DNA of 38,554 nt from Arcanobacterium sp. (GTDB lineage Bacteria > Actinomycetota > Actinomycetes > Actinomycetales > Actinomycetaceae). How positions within the stretch are numbered: position 1 is the first letter of the stretch; every line of letters begins with the position of its first letter. Shown in pieces: positions 1 to 7,216 of this stretch. Both the position numbers and the translations under genes were made by a program. The stretch is taken from contig JALELI010000068.1 in the NCBI GenBank assembly GCA_022768785.1, positions 1 to 38,554 on the forward strand, read 5' to 3'. The notes beneath the pieces were generated by a model, which saw only the letters and a program-made list of their open reading frames with translations, was not told the origin of the DNA and ran no database searches.

Positions 1-130
1 ACCCCAAACGAATACCGGCAACACGCACTAACCACCATCGGATAGAATCACACTGTCCAAGAATTGGGGTTCAGTACAGAGTTATCTCGGTGGAGAATGC
101 TGTTAATTACTGAAAGCGATAGGAGGAGCA

Positions 131-1027
131 GTGGAGAGAATTGTTGACTGTCATGGCTTGAGCAAGACCTACCGGGCAGGAACGATTGCGCTTGATGATC
201 TCGATTTTTCCGTGGAAAAGGGTGCTATCCATGGGCTGGTGGGTAGGAATGGTGCTGGTAAGACTACGTTGATGAAGTGCCTATTTAATCTGATTCGCCC
301 CACATCCGGCACCGTTAGCGTGTTCGGTCACCCTGCTGGGCAGATGGCTCACAATGTGGGTGGGTTGATTGAGATGCCGGCTTTCTACAAGCATCTTAGT
401 GGAAGGCAAAATTTGGCCCTATTTGCCGGATATTTCGGTGTGGACGGTGCTGAATGCGAGCGCATTCTCGAACTTGTTGGGCTAGCCAATCGAGCTGGAG
501 ATAAAGCCTCGCGGTACTCTCTTGGCATGAAGCAGAGGCTTGGAATAGCTATTGCCCTCTTGGGCAAGCCCGAATTGCTGATTCTTGATGAGCCGGTAAA
601 TGGTCTGGATCCGCTGGCGATTACGGAAATCAGAGATTTGATGAGGACCCTTCGGGAGTCTGGAACTACAATTTTACTGTCCAGCCATCTGCTTGGCGAG
701 ATTGAGCAAGTTTGCGACGCCGTCACCGTCCTGGAGGCCGGCAAACTTGTGGCTACTGGCACTCCAGGGCAGCTTCGTCAACAGTTCAACGGCCAGGCTC
801 CATTCGAGTTGCAGGTGGGGGATCTAGCTAAGGCTTCGCAGCTATTGGATAGCATGAGTGTCAAGGTTGAGGTTGACGGATCAAGTCTTCTGGCCTATCT
901 GCCGGAGGGTATGACTGCATCAGATTTGGTCAAAGTCCTAGTTAAGGGGGACATCGAGGTCAGGTCCGTTAAACGACGGGACTCCTTAGAGGCCGCCTAT
1001 CTGTCGATGACTCGGAAGGAGCAGTGA
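131..1027 (+). CDS. ABC transporter ATP-binding protein, BcrA/lantibiotic-immunity type
   Basis: This is the cytoplasmic ATPase of an ABC exporter (298 aa) and is expected to power the permease that follows. Visible motifs are Walker A GRNGAGKT (about residues 38-45), a degenerate signature YSLGMKQRLG in place of LSGGQ, Walker B LLILDEP, and the switch histidine in SSHLL. The SLGMKQRL signature is typical of the BcrA/bacitracin and lantibiotic-resistance subfamily. The start is GTG, preceded by a very good ribosome binding site (AGGAGGAG). The stop lies one base before the start of the permease gene, so the two are co-transcribed and probably translationally coupled. The substrate cannot be told from sequence; a peptide or antibiotic is an inference from the subfamily. 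No two-component regulator is adjacent. Confidence 0.93.
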   Translation: MERIVDCHGLSKTYRAGTIALDDLDFSVEKGAIHGLVGRNGAGKTTLMKCLFNLIRPTSGTVSVFGHPAGQMAHNVGGLIEMPAFYKHLSGRQNLALFAGYFGVDGAECERILELVGLANRAGDKASRYSLGMKQRLGIAIALLGKPELLILDEPVNGLDPLAITEIRDLMRTLRESGTTILLSSHLLGEIEQVCDAVTVLEAGKLVATGTPGQLRQQFNGQAPFELQVGDLAKASQLLDSMSVKVEVDGSSLLAYLPEGMTASDLVKVLVKGDIEVRSVKRRDSLEAAYLSMTRKEQ

Positions 1028-1028
1028 A

Positions 1029-1910
1029 ATGAGTGCTGTTAGTGTTCAGAAAAGCTCGTCAACAGGCTTGTGGCAGATCGTTCGCACAGATATGAAAGCG
1101 GCGAGTCTTAAGCCGGCAATTCGGATAGCCGTGCTCATCTGGGTTTTGCAGATCGTGATTTTTGCTTATGTAATTCCATACATCCTCTACCACACTGCGA
1201 CCGATACAATCGGGCTTGAAGCTGCTGAAGCTCTACGGGCAGGCCTCGACTTGTCGGTGTTGGGTGAATACGTGACTGCTTCTGTACCTCTATATGGTAT
1301 TCCTGTTGGCGTGGTCGTAGGAGCCATCCTGGTCTGCAGCGACTACGAGTTAAAGACCTTGGGTGTGCTTTTGGCGAGAATCCCCAAGCGCTGGTGGCTT
1401 GGAGTTAGCCGCTTGGTCACCATGGCGGTCGTCTCCTTGATTATGGCTTTGTGTTCTTTTATTGCAGCAGCTATTTGCTCCACTATTTTCACTGCTATTC
1501 AAGGCACGGGGTTCGGCTTCGATTTCGGCGCAACGATGTTGGGTCTTGGTGCCACAACTCTCGGACTCTTCTCATATGCAGTCTTAGGGTCTCTGTTCGG
1601 GTATCTGACCAGGTCGATCCTAGGCGCTGTGATGCTCGGCCTTGGCTGGACCTTCGGCATTGAAACGCTTGGCATTGGAATGTTGGCCGGATCTTCCAAC
1701 TTCTTCAAAGTCCTGCACGGGTTCACGTTGACTGGGAATATTGGTTCACTTCCGACAACGTTAGACAGAACTGAAGTACTTAGCGCCCTGTCTTCGCCCG
1801 GGGTTAACACACTGCATTCAGGCTCAGTAGCATTGCTTTTCATAATTTGCTGGCTGGGGGTTTGCGCGTCTCTGGGCACCTTTCTGCTGTGCAGAAGAGA
1901 CGTATCCTAG
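1029..1910 (+). CDS. ABC transporter permease, ABC-2 type
   Basis: This is a membrane permease of 293 aa that partners the ATPase directly upstream (one-base gap). The first hydrophobic segment is at about residues 28-52 (IRIAVLIWVLQIVIFAYVI). A loop with charged residues follows, then further segments: PLYGIPVGVVVGAILV, LVTMAVVSLIMALCSFIAAAI, a glycine-rich pair (MLGLGATTLGLFSYAVLGSL, then AVMLGLGWTFGIETL) and a final LLFIICWLGVCASLGTFLL. That gives about six spans, as in BcrB-like ABC-2 permeases. The N-terminus is cytoplasmic and there is no signal peptide. Assignment rests on topology and operon partner rather than a diagnostic motif. A small-peptide exporter or immunity function is an inference. 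Confidence 0.85.
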   Translation: MSAVSVQKSSSTGLWQIVRTDMKAASLKPAIRIAVLIWVLQIVIFAYVIPYILYHTATDTIGLEAAEALRAGLDLSVLGEYVTASVPLYGIPVGVVVGAILVCSDYELKTLGVLLARIPKRWWLGVSRLVTMAVVSLIMALCSFIAAAICSTIFTAIQGTGFGFDFGATMLGLGATTLGLFSYAVLGSLFGYLTRSILGAVMLGLGWTFGIETLGIGMLAGSSNFFKVLHGFTLTGNIGSLPTTLDRTEVLSALSSPGVNTLHSGSVALLFIICWLGVCASLGTFLLCRRDVS

Positions 1911-2305
1911 CAAATAACTCCCACTTCTGAATCTGCCCCCTTAAGCGATACTCGCTAACGGAAAGCAAAAACCACACCCCTGAGTGCTAAGAACTACTCG
2001 GACTATGGTTTGAGAAGCGCCCCGCAACAGGAAGAAGCGGCGCCCAAGACCAAATAAACTTATCCCAGAAGCAACACAACCCTACCCGACAGCAGGTTCG
2101 CAGTAGTCCCTGGCCTTATCAAATCCGACGTCTTAGTCTCCAATTAGACGTGATTACGGTGTCTTAGTGGTGCCATTGTTTATTTGGGTTGTAGTTTTCA
2201 ATTTTGTTTACGCCAACATACACGTCTTGAAAGAGCTCGCACTGTCAAGGGCGTGTGGGAGTTGCCGAAAATGATACTTGATGAAGTTGTTTTGCGCTTT
2301 ACTAA
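1911..2305. other. Intergenic region without a recognisable gene
   Basis: About 400 bases separate the ABC permease stop from the hairpin that follows the GH16 gene on the other strand. A short stem (AGCGA, loop TAC, TCGCT) about 35 bases after the permease stop is the only candidate terminator on the plus strand and it lacks a T-tract. A 63-codon plus-strand reading frame crosses into the 2306-2347 hairpin and has no ribosome binding site, so I do not call it. Confidence 0.5.
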
Positions 2306-2347
2306 CGTGAGGGGAGTGCGTAGCTGGGCTTACGCACTCCCCTCACG
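2306..2347 (-). terminator. Long perfect hairpin behind the GH16 gene
   Basis: A perfect 17-bp inverted repeat (arm beginning CGTGAGGGGAGTGCGTA) encloses an 8-nt loop. It begins 40 bases beyond the stop codon of the minus-strand GH16 gene. Placement and stem strength suggest a transcription terminator or 3' mRNA stabiliser. There is no clear U-tract on either strand, so termination is inferred from position. Confidence 0.55.
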
Positions 2348-2386
2348 GGCAGCCACTAGGAGGAAATCCGCCTAGCTTTACCTCAC

Positions 2387-5260
2387 TTAGCTAGCACGAC
2401 GACGCAGCATCACCGCCCCGGCACCCATCAAGCTCACAGCCAGTAGCCCTAAGCCCACGGCAGAGTTGCCTGTGTATGCGAGTTTCTCCACTTGAGGCAC
2501 AGAAGCCTTGCCCGCGCGAGCCCCTGTCTGCCCGTCGCCGCTGCCGTGCCCATCACCTGGTGCCGGCGTCACCTCAGGATTATTCGGCGTAGGCGCGACG
2601 TTCGAACCACCTGGAAGCTGTGGATCTGGGGTTGGCACATCAGGTTGGGGCACTGGTGCGAGAGCCGCATTCTTAGCCTGGAGCATTGTAACCTTGGCAA
2701 GCTGCACATCGGTAGCCTTCATACCAGCCGGAAGATTTGGGAAATTAACCTTTACAAAGTTGGCACCCTCTGGAAGATCATAAGCATCGAAAGTAACACG
2801 AGCGAAGCCGGGGTGTGGTTCCACAAAGTTATCGAACACCTTAGACCACTTCACATCTTGCCAAGCTTGACCATCAGTAGACCATTGCAACGTGAAATTG
2901 ATGGCGTCTGTGCGGGTGGACTGGCCGTAGGGCACCCAGCCGCCATCAATCTGCTTACCGAGATTCTCAGGCTTCGTCTGATAGTAGGTAGTGAGATGGA
3001 CGTCTTTCACATCTTTCGCACTGTAAATAATCGACTGCGGATCACGCACGCCGTCTTTCACAGCTAGCCGGGACGTCTCGTAGCGCGGCTGGCCTCCGTA
3101 GTAGAAGTTGTCTTTATCTTGGAATGCCTGCTCACCATCAGAGAGGAATTGCAGACCATCTGTGTGTGAAAGTGGTTTCAAATGATACGGAGGATCGAGT
3201 GGAGTTTCGCCCAACTCATTCGGCTTCGCCGCAGCAACTGCCGCAGCCGGCCCTGCTGTATCACCCGCTCCCCACGCCAGATCATCGAAGCGGGTGACGG
3301 GCTGATCTGGCTTCTGATACACACGCACCCAGTCCACCAAGAAATCAGTATTTTCCTTGGTTTCTTGGAGCTTGTAATCAATATTGCCTACCCAGCCGTC
3401 GCCCACTTGAGTCTCCAGAATAGGGAACATAGAACGTCGGTGCATAGCATCGAGAGGGGCTCCGCGGCCATTGCTTGTGGAGAATTGATACTTACCATCG
3501 ATATACCAGGTGATAGATTTCGGAGTCCATTCCACTTCGTACACATGGAAATTCTGGCTCCATGATTCGAATGCACTCTTGTGGTCAGAGTGGGATCCCT
3601 TCGTAAATCCCCAGATACCGTAGTGGTTCGTCATGTAGGCGTTCCACCACTCCTGACCAAGATATTCGAGAATATCGATCTCATCGTGGCCAGTCGCGTC
3701 TTGGGCAAGCATCCAAATCGCTGGCCAGATACCCCGAGAGTCATTCACCTTTGCCCGCACGGCAATCCGCCCATACTGGAAAGAGAACTTGTTTTTCGCT
3801 TCTATACGGCCAGAAGACCACAACACTTTCTCAGTGTTGAGATTCTGTTTGCCGTATCGATCCCACGGTTGCCCACGGTCTTTTAGTGCTTTCAGTAGCG
3901 CATCTGTGCTCTCATAGTGCCGGGAATTGATCCTCAGGTACGAACCGTCTTTATCTTTCGCAATATCTACGGCTCCGCGATTGTAAATTGCGCCGTGGTT
4001 GGCCATTCCTTCAATGATTGTCCATTTCGATTCATCGATCTTGCTGTCGTTAAATTCATCGCTCCACACAAGATTGGTGTAATCCGATTTCGGAGGAACA
4101 TAAGCTGGCGCAGACTCGTCAAAATTCGTGCCTTCAGCGAAGATTTTTACTTCGTTGTATTTCACCGGCTCATTTGGCCCTTTATAGATAGTGAAACGCA
4201 CATGTGAACCTTGCACACCAGCTGGCACCTCAATATTGATTGGGCCAGTAACTTCTTTATTCGTGGCCTTGAAGATTTCCGTCCCTGTGCCATCTGTGGG
4301 GTTTGTGGAAACAGACACCCGAATTCGCTCATATGAACCTGGCACTAAATCGAGTTCTACCCGTTTCATTGTGTAAGTATTGCGATAATCGAATTGCAGG
4401 AAGAAATCATTCTCCACACTGCGCCAGCCATTCCAGGTGAGATACCGACCCCGACTTTCGTGCACGGCTACCCCATTACCAGTTTGGCCATCGGATATCT
4501 TTTCAAGGTGCGTAGGCGTACGGCCATAAACGTATGGAAGTTTATGGAGCGCTATATTCTCCGTGTGCACTTGTGGCTTCCCCGGCAGCACATCGGTATT
4601 GAGTTTCGGTGTCATCACCTGAATCTCTCGGAATGCCACCTTATTGGAATTGCTGTTCCAGGTGCTGGGCGGATCATTCTTAATATATTGCCCTTTTTGC
4701 CATACCCGAATGTAGCGGCCACTCACTGGGGCTTTCGGAGTGATCGTTTGCGGCGCATAGCGATTGTCCATCGTCTCTTCATAGGTAGCAGCCGGGCTCA
4801 GCGGCTTTGCATCGGAGAAATCCGCTCGCGTGGATACATCTACTTTCACGTTGTAAAAACGCGTAGTAGATTTTTCGTATCCATTGTGATAGAGCACCAC
4901 GGAGCTGATCTCGCGCTCTGATCCCAGGTCATAGGCGAGATACACATCTTGCCACGTGGAGAAACCATTCTCTGGCGGATTGTTGTTTTCCGCGCCCGCG
5001 AGGATTGCGGTGATTCCTTTATCGGTACCACCCCAGCTTGTATCCCCATCAGTGGCGAATGCTTCATCGAGAATTTTATCGTCTCCAGAAAATTCCAGAG
5101 TGGCATTCGTGCCAATCGGGAGTTTGCCCTCAAGCACGTTGAAAAGTTCCGGCGCAGCTGAATCAGTAGCGTTCGTAGCAGCTACAGCATTTGGTGCCGC
5201 GACCAGTGCCAATGCCACCGCGGCAATACTGCCCACTATTTTGCGGCGTAAATGAGTCAT
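2387..5260 (-). CDS. Secreted, wall-anchored glycoside hydrolase family 16 protein with two F5/8 type C-like domains
   Basis: A 957-aa exported glycanase. The start ATG is chosen because AGGGGGAAAGAAG lies just before it and it opens a classic signal peptide (MTHLRRK, hydrophobic core, cleavage near residue 27). Two discoidin (F5/8 type C)-like carbohydrate-binding segments follow at about residues 40-218 and 235-376. The GH16 jelly-roll runs from about 395 to 652, with catalytic motif E527-I-D-I-L-E532 and the family-typical SGRIEAK, GIWPAIWML and VDWVRVYQ strings. A further beta-rich region ends in a Pro/Gly linker (about 868-918). The C-terminus has the sorting signal L927-A-Y-T-G931, a hydrophobic span and RRRAS. 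GH16 enzymes cut beta-1,3/1,4-glucans or galactans; the real substrate, perhaps a host glycan, is unknown. LAxTG is the pattern used by class E sortases, and none is seen here. Confidence 0.9.
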   Translation of the reverse strand: MTHLRRKIVGSIAAVALALVAAPNAVAATNATDSAAPELFNVLEGKLPIGTNATLEFSGDDKILDEAFATDGDTSWGGTDKGITAILAGAENNNPPENGFSTWQDVYLAYDLGSEREISSVVLYHNGYEKSTTRFYNVKVDVSTRADFSDAKPLSPAATYEETMDNRYAPQTITPKAPVSGRYIRVWQKGQYIKNDPPSTWNSNSNKVAFREIQVMTPKLNTDVLPGKPQVHTENIALHKLPYVYGRTPTHLEKISDGQTGNGVAVHESRGRYLTWNGWRSVENDFFLQFDYRNTYTMKRVELDLVPGSYERIRVSVSTNPTDGTGTEIFKATNKEVTGPINIEVPAGVQGSHVRFTIYKGPNEPVKYNEVKIFAEGTNFDESAPAYVPPKSDYTNLVWSDEFNDSKIDESKWTIIEGMANHGAIYNRGAVDIAKDKDGSYLRINSRHYESTDALLKALKDRGQPWDRYGKQNLNTEKVLWSSGRIEAKNKFSFQYGRIAVRAKVNDSRGIWPAIWMLAQDATGHDEIDILEYLGQEWWNAYMTNHYGIWGFTKGSHSDHKSAFESWSQNFHVYEVEWTPKSITWYIDGKYQFSTSNGRGAPLDAMHRRSMFPILETQVGDGWVGNIDYKLQETKENTDFLVDWVRVYQKPDQPVTRFDDLAWGAGDTAGPAAAVAAAKPNELGETPLDPPYHLKPLSHTDGLQFLSDGEQAFQDKDNFYYGGQPRYETSRLAVKDGVRDPQSIIYSAKDVKDVHLTTYYQTKPENLGKQIDGGWVPYGQSTRTDAINFTLQWSTDGQAWQDVKWSKVFDNFVEPHPGFARVTFDAYDLPEGANFVKVNFPNLPAGMKATDVQLAKVTMLQAKNAALAPVPQPDVPTPDPQLPGGSNVAPTPNNPEVTPAPGDGHGSGDGQTGARAGKASVPQVEKLAYTGNSAVGLGLLAVSLMGAGAVMLRRRAS

Positions 5261-5434
5261 CTTCTTTCCCCCTAGATTTGGGATGGCTTCTTTGCTATCT
5301 CCAAGAGCTCGCCACTGTTGTAGGCAGTAGGCGCGCACCATGAGAAACGGCTCGTCACTGAACCTTATGAAAACGGTACCATACACCCAGAAGAGAAAGA
5401 AACACCCTCTCAAACATTCCTCAATTTGGTTAAT

Positions 5435-5463
5435 TATTAAACAATAACCTAACACTTAGGCAA
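5435..5463 (-). promoter_or_regulatory. Putative promoter of the GH16 gene
   Basis: On the minus strand TTGCCT is followed after 17 bases by TTAATA, a fair match to -35/-10 spacing. This would give an untranslated leader of roughly 170 bases before the GH16 start. The call rests only on motif similarity in an AT-rich patch. Confidence 0.35.
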
Positions 5464-5608
5464 GAATTTCCACCAATATACAGCTCCACAAAAAATCATT
5501 TTTGTAACCGATTCCATACAAGTAGCTTGCACACGCGTTCCAAAATACCCGCGCGGATCACTTATCGGCTTTATTTCCAATACTGCATTTACCCAAGCAT
5601 GCACATTG

Positions 5609-5658
5609 ATCGGTTAAATAGCCGAGGAGAAAAATCGGTTAAATGGTCGAGGAGAAAA
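5609..5658. repeat. 25-bp tandem duplication
   Basis: Two adjacent 25-base copies, beginning ATCGGTTAAAT and ending GAGGAGAAA, differ at two positions. They lie in the 757-base stretch between the divergent GH16 and 99-aa membrane protein genes. GAGGAGAA resembles a ribosome binding site, but no credible reading frame follows either copy. Confidence 0.8.
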
Positions 5659-5961
5659 GAAGCAACTTCAAGAATCACTGCACCCGCACAAAAGAGAAAC
5701 ATGTTAGAAATCAAAATTCTTTGACGCCGAGTGCACAAAATACCAATCCCCAGAAACAGCAGCCCACAGAGCTGTAGAACACCTAGAAGGTGATACTACT
5801 TCCGAAAAGACATCTACCTTTCCAGAAATCATTTCGTAGGGCACGATGGGCGCACCCCGATTAGTGATTAACGGCAAAGTAGTGAGTTCAAGCAAAACTG
5901 CTCGTCTTTCACACGCACTTATTTGACCTCTGCACTCTCCCCTGTGAGAATAGGCCTTGGG
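5659..5961. other. Intergenic region without a supported gene
   Basis: A 96-codon minus-strand frame crosses this stretch, but it has no plausible ribosome binding site, domain or signal peptide. I see no RNA gene or mobile element here. Confidence 0.4.
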
Positions 5962-5994
5962 TCCTATATAGGATCTGTAGTGGCAAACTGCCAC
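5962..5994. promoter_or_regulatory. Paired palindromes, candidate operator
   Basis: Two inverted repeats sit close together some 25-55 bases before the start of the plus-strand membrane-protein pair: TCCTATATAGGA (perfect 12-bp palindrome) and GTGGCA-AAC-TGCCAC (6-bp arms). The TATATAGGA part could overlap a -10 element. An operator role is inferred from location and symmetry; no cognate regulator is adjacent. Confidence 0.4.
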
Positions 5995-6017
5995 ATACCA
6001 CGTATTGAAAGTTGCAT

Positions 6018-6317
6018 ATGTCTTACAATAATAGCTTTATCGCACTTCCAGTAGACGTGTCTGAAGAGAATGAACATAAAGGTGCGCGTGCACTTTCCAA
6101 GGCCACTCTCATCGTACTTCCAGTGGGAATTATCCTTGGCATTATTTTCTGGGCTACTGCTGGTATTGAAGCACTTCCATGGACGGGTTTACTCCCGGAC
6201 ACCCAAAACTACGCCGCAAAAGGGCAAGATATTGCCGTGCTTACATGGTGTATCACTTTTGCACTATCGATTGCTCTGATGTCTATCCGCCAGATTCTCC
6301 TGGCAGAGGAGGAGTGA
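6018..6317 (+). CDS. Small two-span membrane protein, partner of the DUF981 protein
   Basis: A 99-aa protein starting MSYNNSF. An in-frame TTG lies two codons upstream, but the ATG is preferred. After a charged N-terminal stretch (EENEHKG) there are two hydrophobic segments, ATLIVLPVGIILGIIFW and IAVLTWCITFALSIALM, joined by a polar loop, and an acidic tail (AEEE). The gene ends six bases before the DUF981 gene, whose ribosome binding site lies inside its last codons, so the two are translationally coupled. I recognise no named family. It may be a subunit of a complex with its neighbour, which is an inference from coupling alone. Confidence 0.75.
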   Translation: MSYNNSFIALPVDVSEENEHKGARALSKATLIVLPVGIILGIIFWATAGIEALPWTGLLPDTQNYAAKGQDIAVLTWCITFALSIALMSIRQILLAEEE

Positions 6318-6323
6318 TCACAC

Positions 6324-7013
6324 ATGCTATTACAAGGAATTACTACTAATACCACGATGGCTCTCGTGGCCGGAACAATCATGGTTCTGAGCGTGCTTTT
6401 CGCTCGTGCGGCAGCTAAACACCAAGGCAACAACGTGGCAGGTTTCGGCTGGGCATTCATCGCTCTCGGCTCCTACCTCGGCCTTTTCGGCTTGCATATG
6501 GCCATGACCTGGCCGCTCGCCCAAATCGATGGCGCTTTCTGCTGCAAGGTGGACAACTACACCTTTGGTGAGCCAGCTGCATTCTTCGGTATCCTCACTT
6601 TCATTGCCGGCATCGCTATCGTCCGTGGCGATAGCCTTGCACTGCACGGCGTACGCGAGTTTGACGTGGTGCGTACCTTGCGTCCAATCCTGTACGTAGC
6701 TGCCATCGGCGGCGTTGGTTTAATTTTCATTGCCATTGGCGGTATGCACTTCGGTATGTGGCGTCCGCCCACAGTGGAGCCAGTAGCACGCCTTATGGCC
6801 GGTCAGCTCATTGAGCCGCTCATTATGATGACGCTCTACATGGGCTCTGGCGTAGGTGCTCTGCTTGCTCCGTTTGCTCCTTCACATAAGACGGTGGCAA
6901 AGATCGCTACCATCATCATTTGGGGCATAGGCATGCTGTGGATCTTCCTTTCATTCACTGTGTTCTACAGCCATATTGGATTCTTCCCACAGCCAGATGG
7001 CTCGTACATCTGA
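6324..7013 (+). CDS. DUF981 family integral membrane protein
   Basis: A 229-aa polytopic membrane protein of unknown function. About six or seven hydrophobic spans are visible. The central region GLHMAMTWPL followed by FGEPAAFFGILTFIAG resembles the conserved LHM..TWPLP...FGE core of DUF981 proteins. AGGAGG lies 11 bases upstream of the ATG, within the end of the preceding gene. Transcription very likely ends at the strong hairpin 50-80 bases downstream, so this is the last gene of a two-gene operon. Nothing in the sequence indicates a substrate or enzymatic role. The family assignment is from memory of the conserved core and is fairly secure. Confidence 0.82.
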   Translation: MLLQGITTNTTMALVAGTIMVLSVLFARAAAKHQGNNVAGFGWAFIALGSYLGLFGLHMAMTWPLAQIDGAFCCKVDNYTFGEPAAFFGILTFIAGIAIVRGDSLALHGVREFDVVRTLRPILYVAAIGGVGLIFIAIGGMHFGMWRPPTVEPVARLMAGQLIEPLIMMTLYMGSGVGALLAPFAPSHKTVAKIATIIIWGIGMLWIFLSFTVFYSHIGFFPQPDGSYI

Positions 7014-7016
7014 TCC

Positions 7017-7038
7017 CTCTATGTGCTAGCACATAGAG
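7017..7038. repeat. Perfect 22-bp palindrome
   Basis: The arm CTCTATGTGCT is followed with no spacer by its exact complement AGCACATAGAG. It starts four bases after the DUF981 stop codon and precedes the operon terminator by about 20 bases. With no loop it is more like a protein-binding dyad than an RNA hairpin. Confidence 0.85.
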
Positions 7039-7060
7039 CAGCTAGCTAACAGAGAAACAA

Positions 7061-7100
7061 ATGATCCCGGGTGGCCGAGGCCACTCGGGATCATTTTTCT
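7061..7100 (+). terminator. Intrinsic terminator of the DUF981 operon
   Basis: ATGATCCCG and GTGGCC pair with GGCCAC and CGGGATCAT around a very short loop, with one internal mismatch. The 3' arm is followed immediately by a T-rich run (TTTTTCTT). This is a textbook Rho-independent terminator on the plus strand. Confidence 0.92.
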
Positions 7101-7185
7101 TACAAAGATCTCTTTTGAAACATCTGCCTTATTAGCATAGAACCAGCTCTCACAGCCACCACCAGGCACCCAGGTTGCCAACTCA

Positions 7186-7202
7186 AAATAGCCTCGCTAT
7201 TT
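7186..7202 (-). terminator. Probable terminator of the LytTR-DUF3021-hydrolase operon
   Basis: Arms AAATAGC and GCTATTT form a 7-bp stem with a 3-nt loop about 14 bases beyond the hydrolase stop. On the minus strand the stem runs into a short TTTT. It is small and only moderately convincing. Confidence 0.5.
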
Positions 7203-7216
7203 CTGCTGTTACCCAC

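Noticed and set aside
2101..2160. Inverted repeat ACGTCT...AGACGT upstream of the hairpin
   Set aside because: Only six paired bases; such dyads are expected by chance in a window this size.
2184..2375. 63-codon plus-strand frame
   Set aside because: No ribosome binding site, and it runs through the hairpin that follows the GH16 gene.
5261..5455. A 65-residue N-terminal extension of the GH16 protein
   Set aside because: The internal ATG has a strong ribosome binding site and begins a proper signal peptide, which an upstream extension would bury.
5704..5994. 96-codon minus-strand frame in the intergenic region
   Set aside because: No ribosome binding site, no recognisable domain, and it overlaps the candidate operator dyads.
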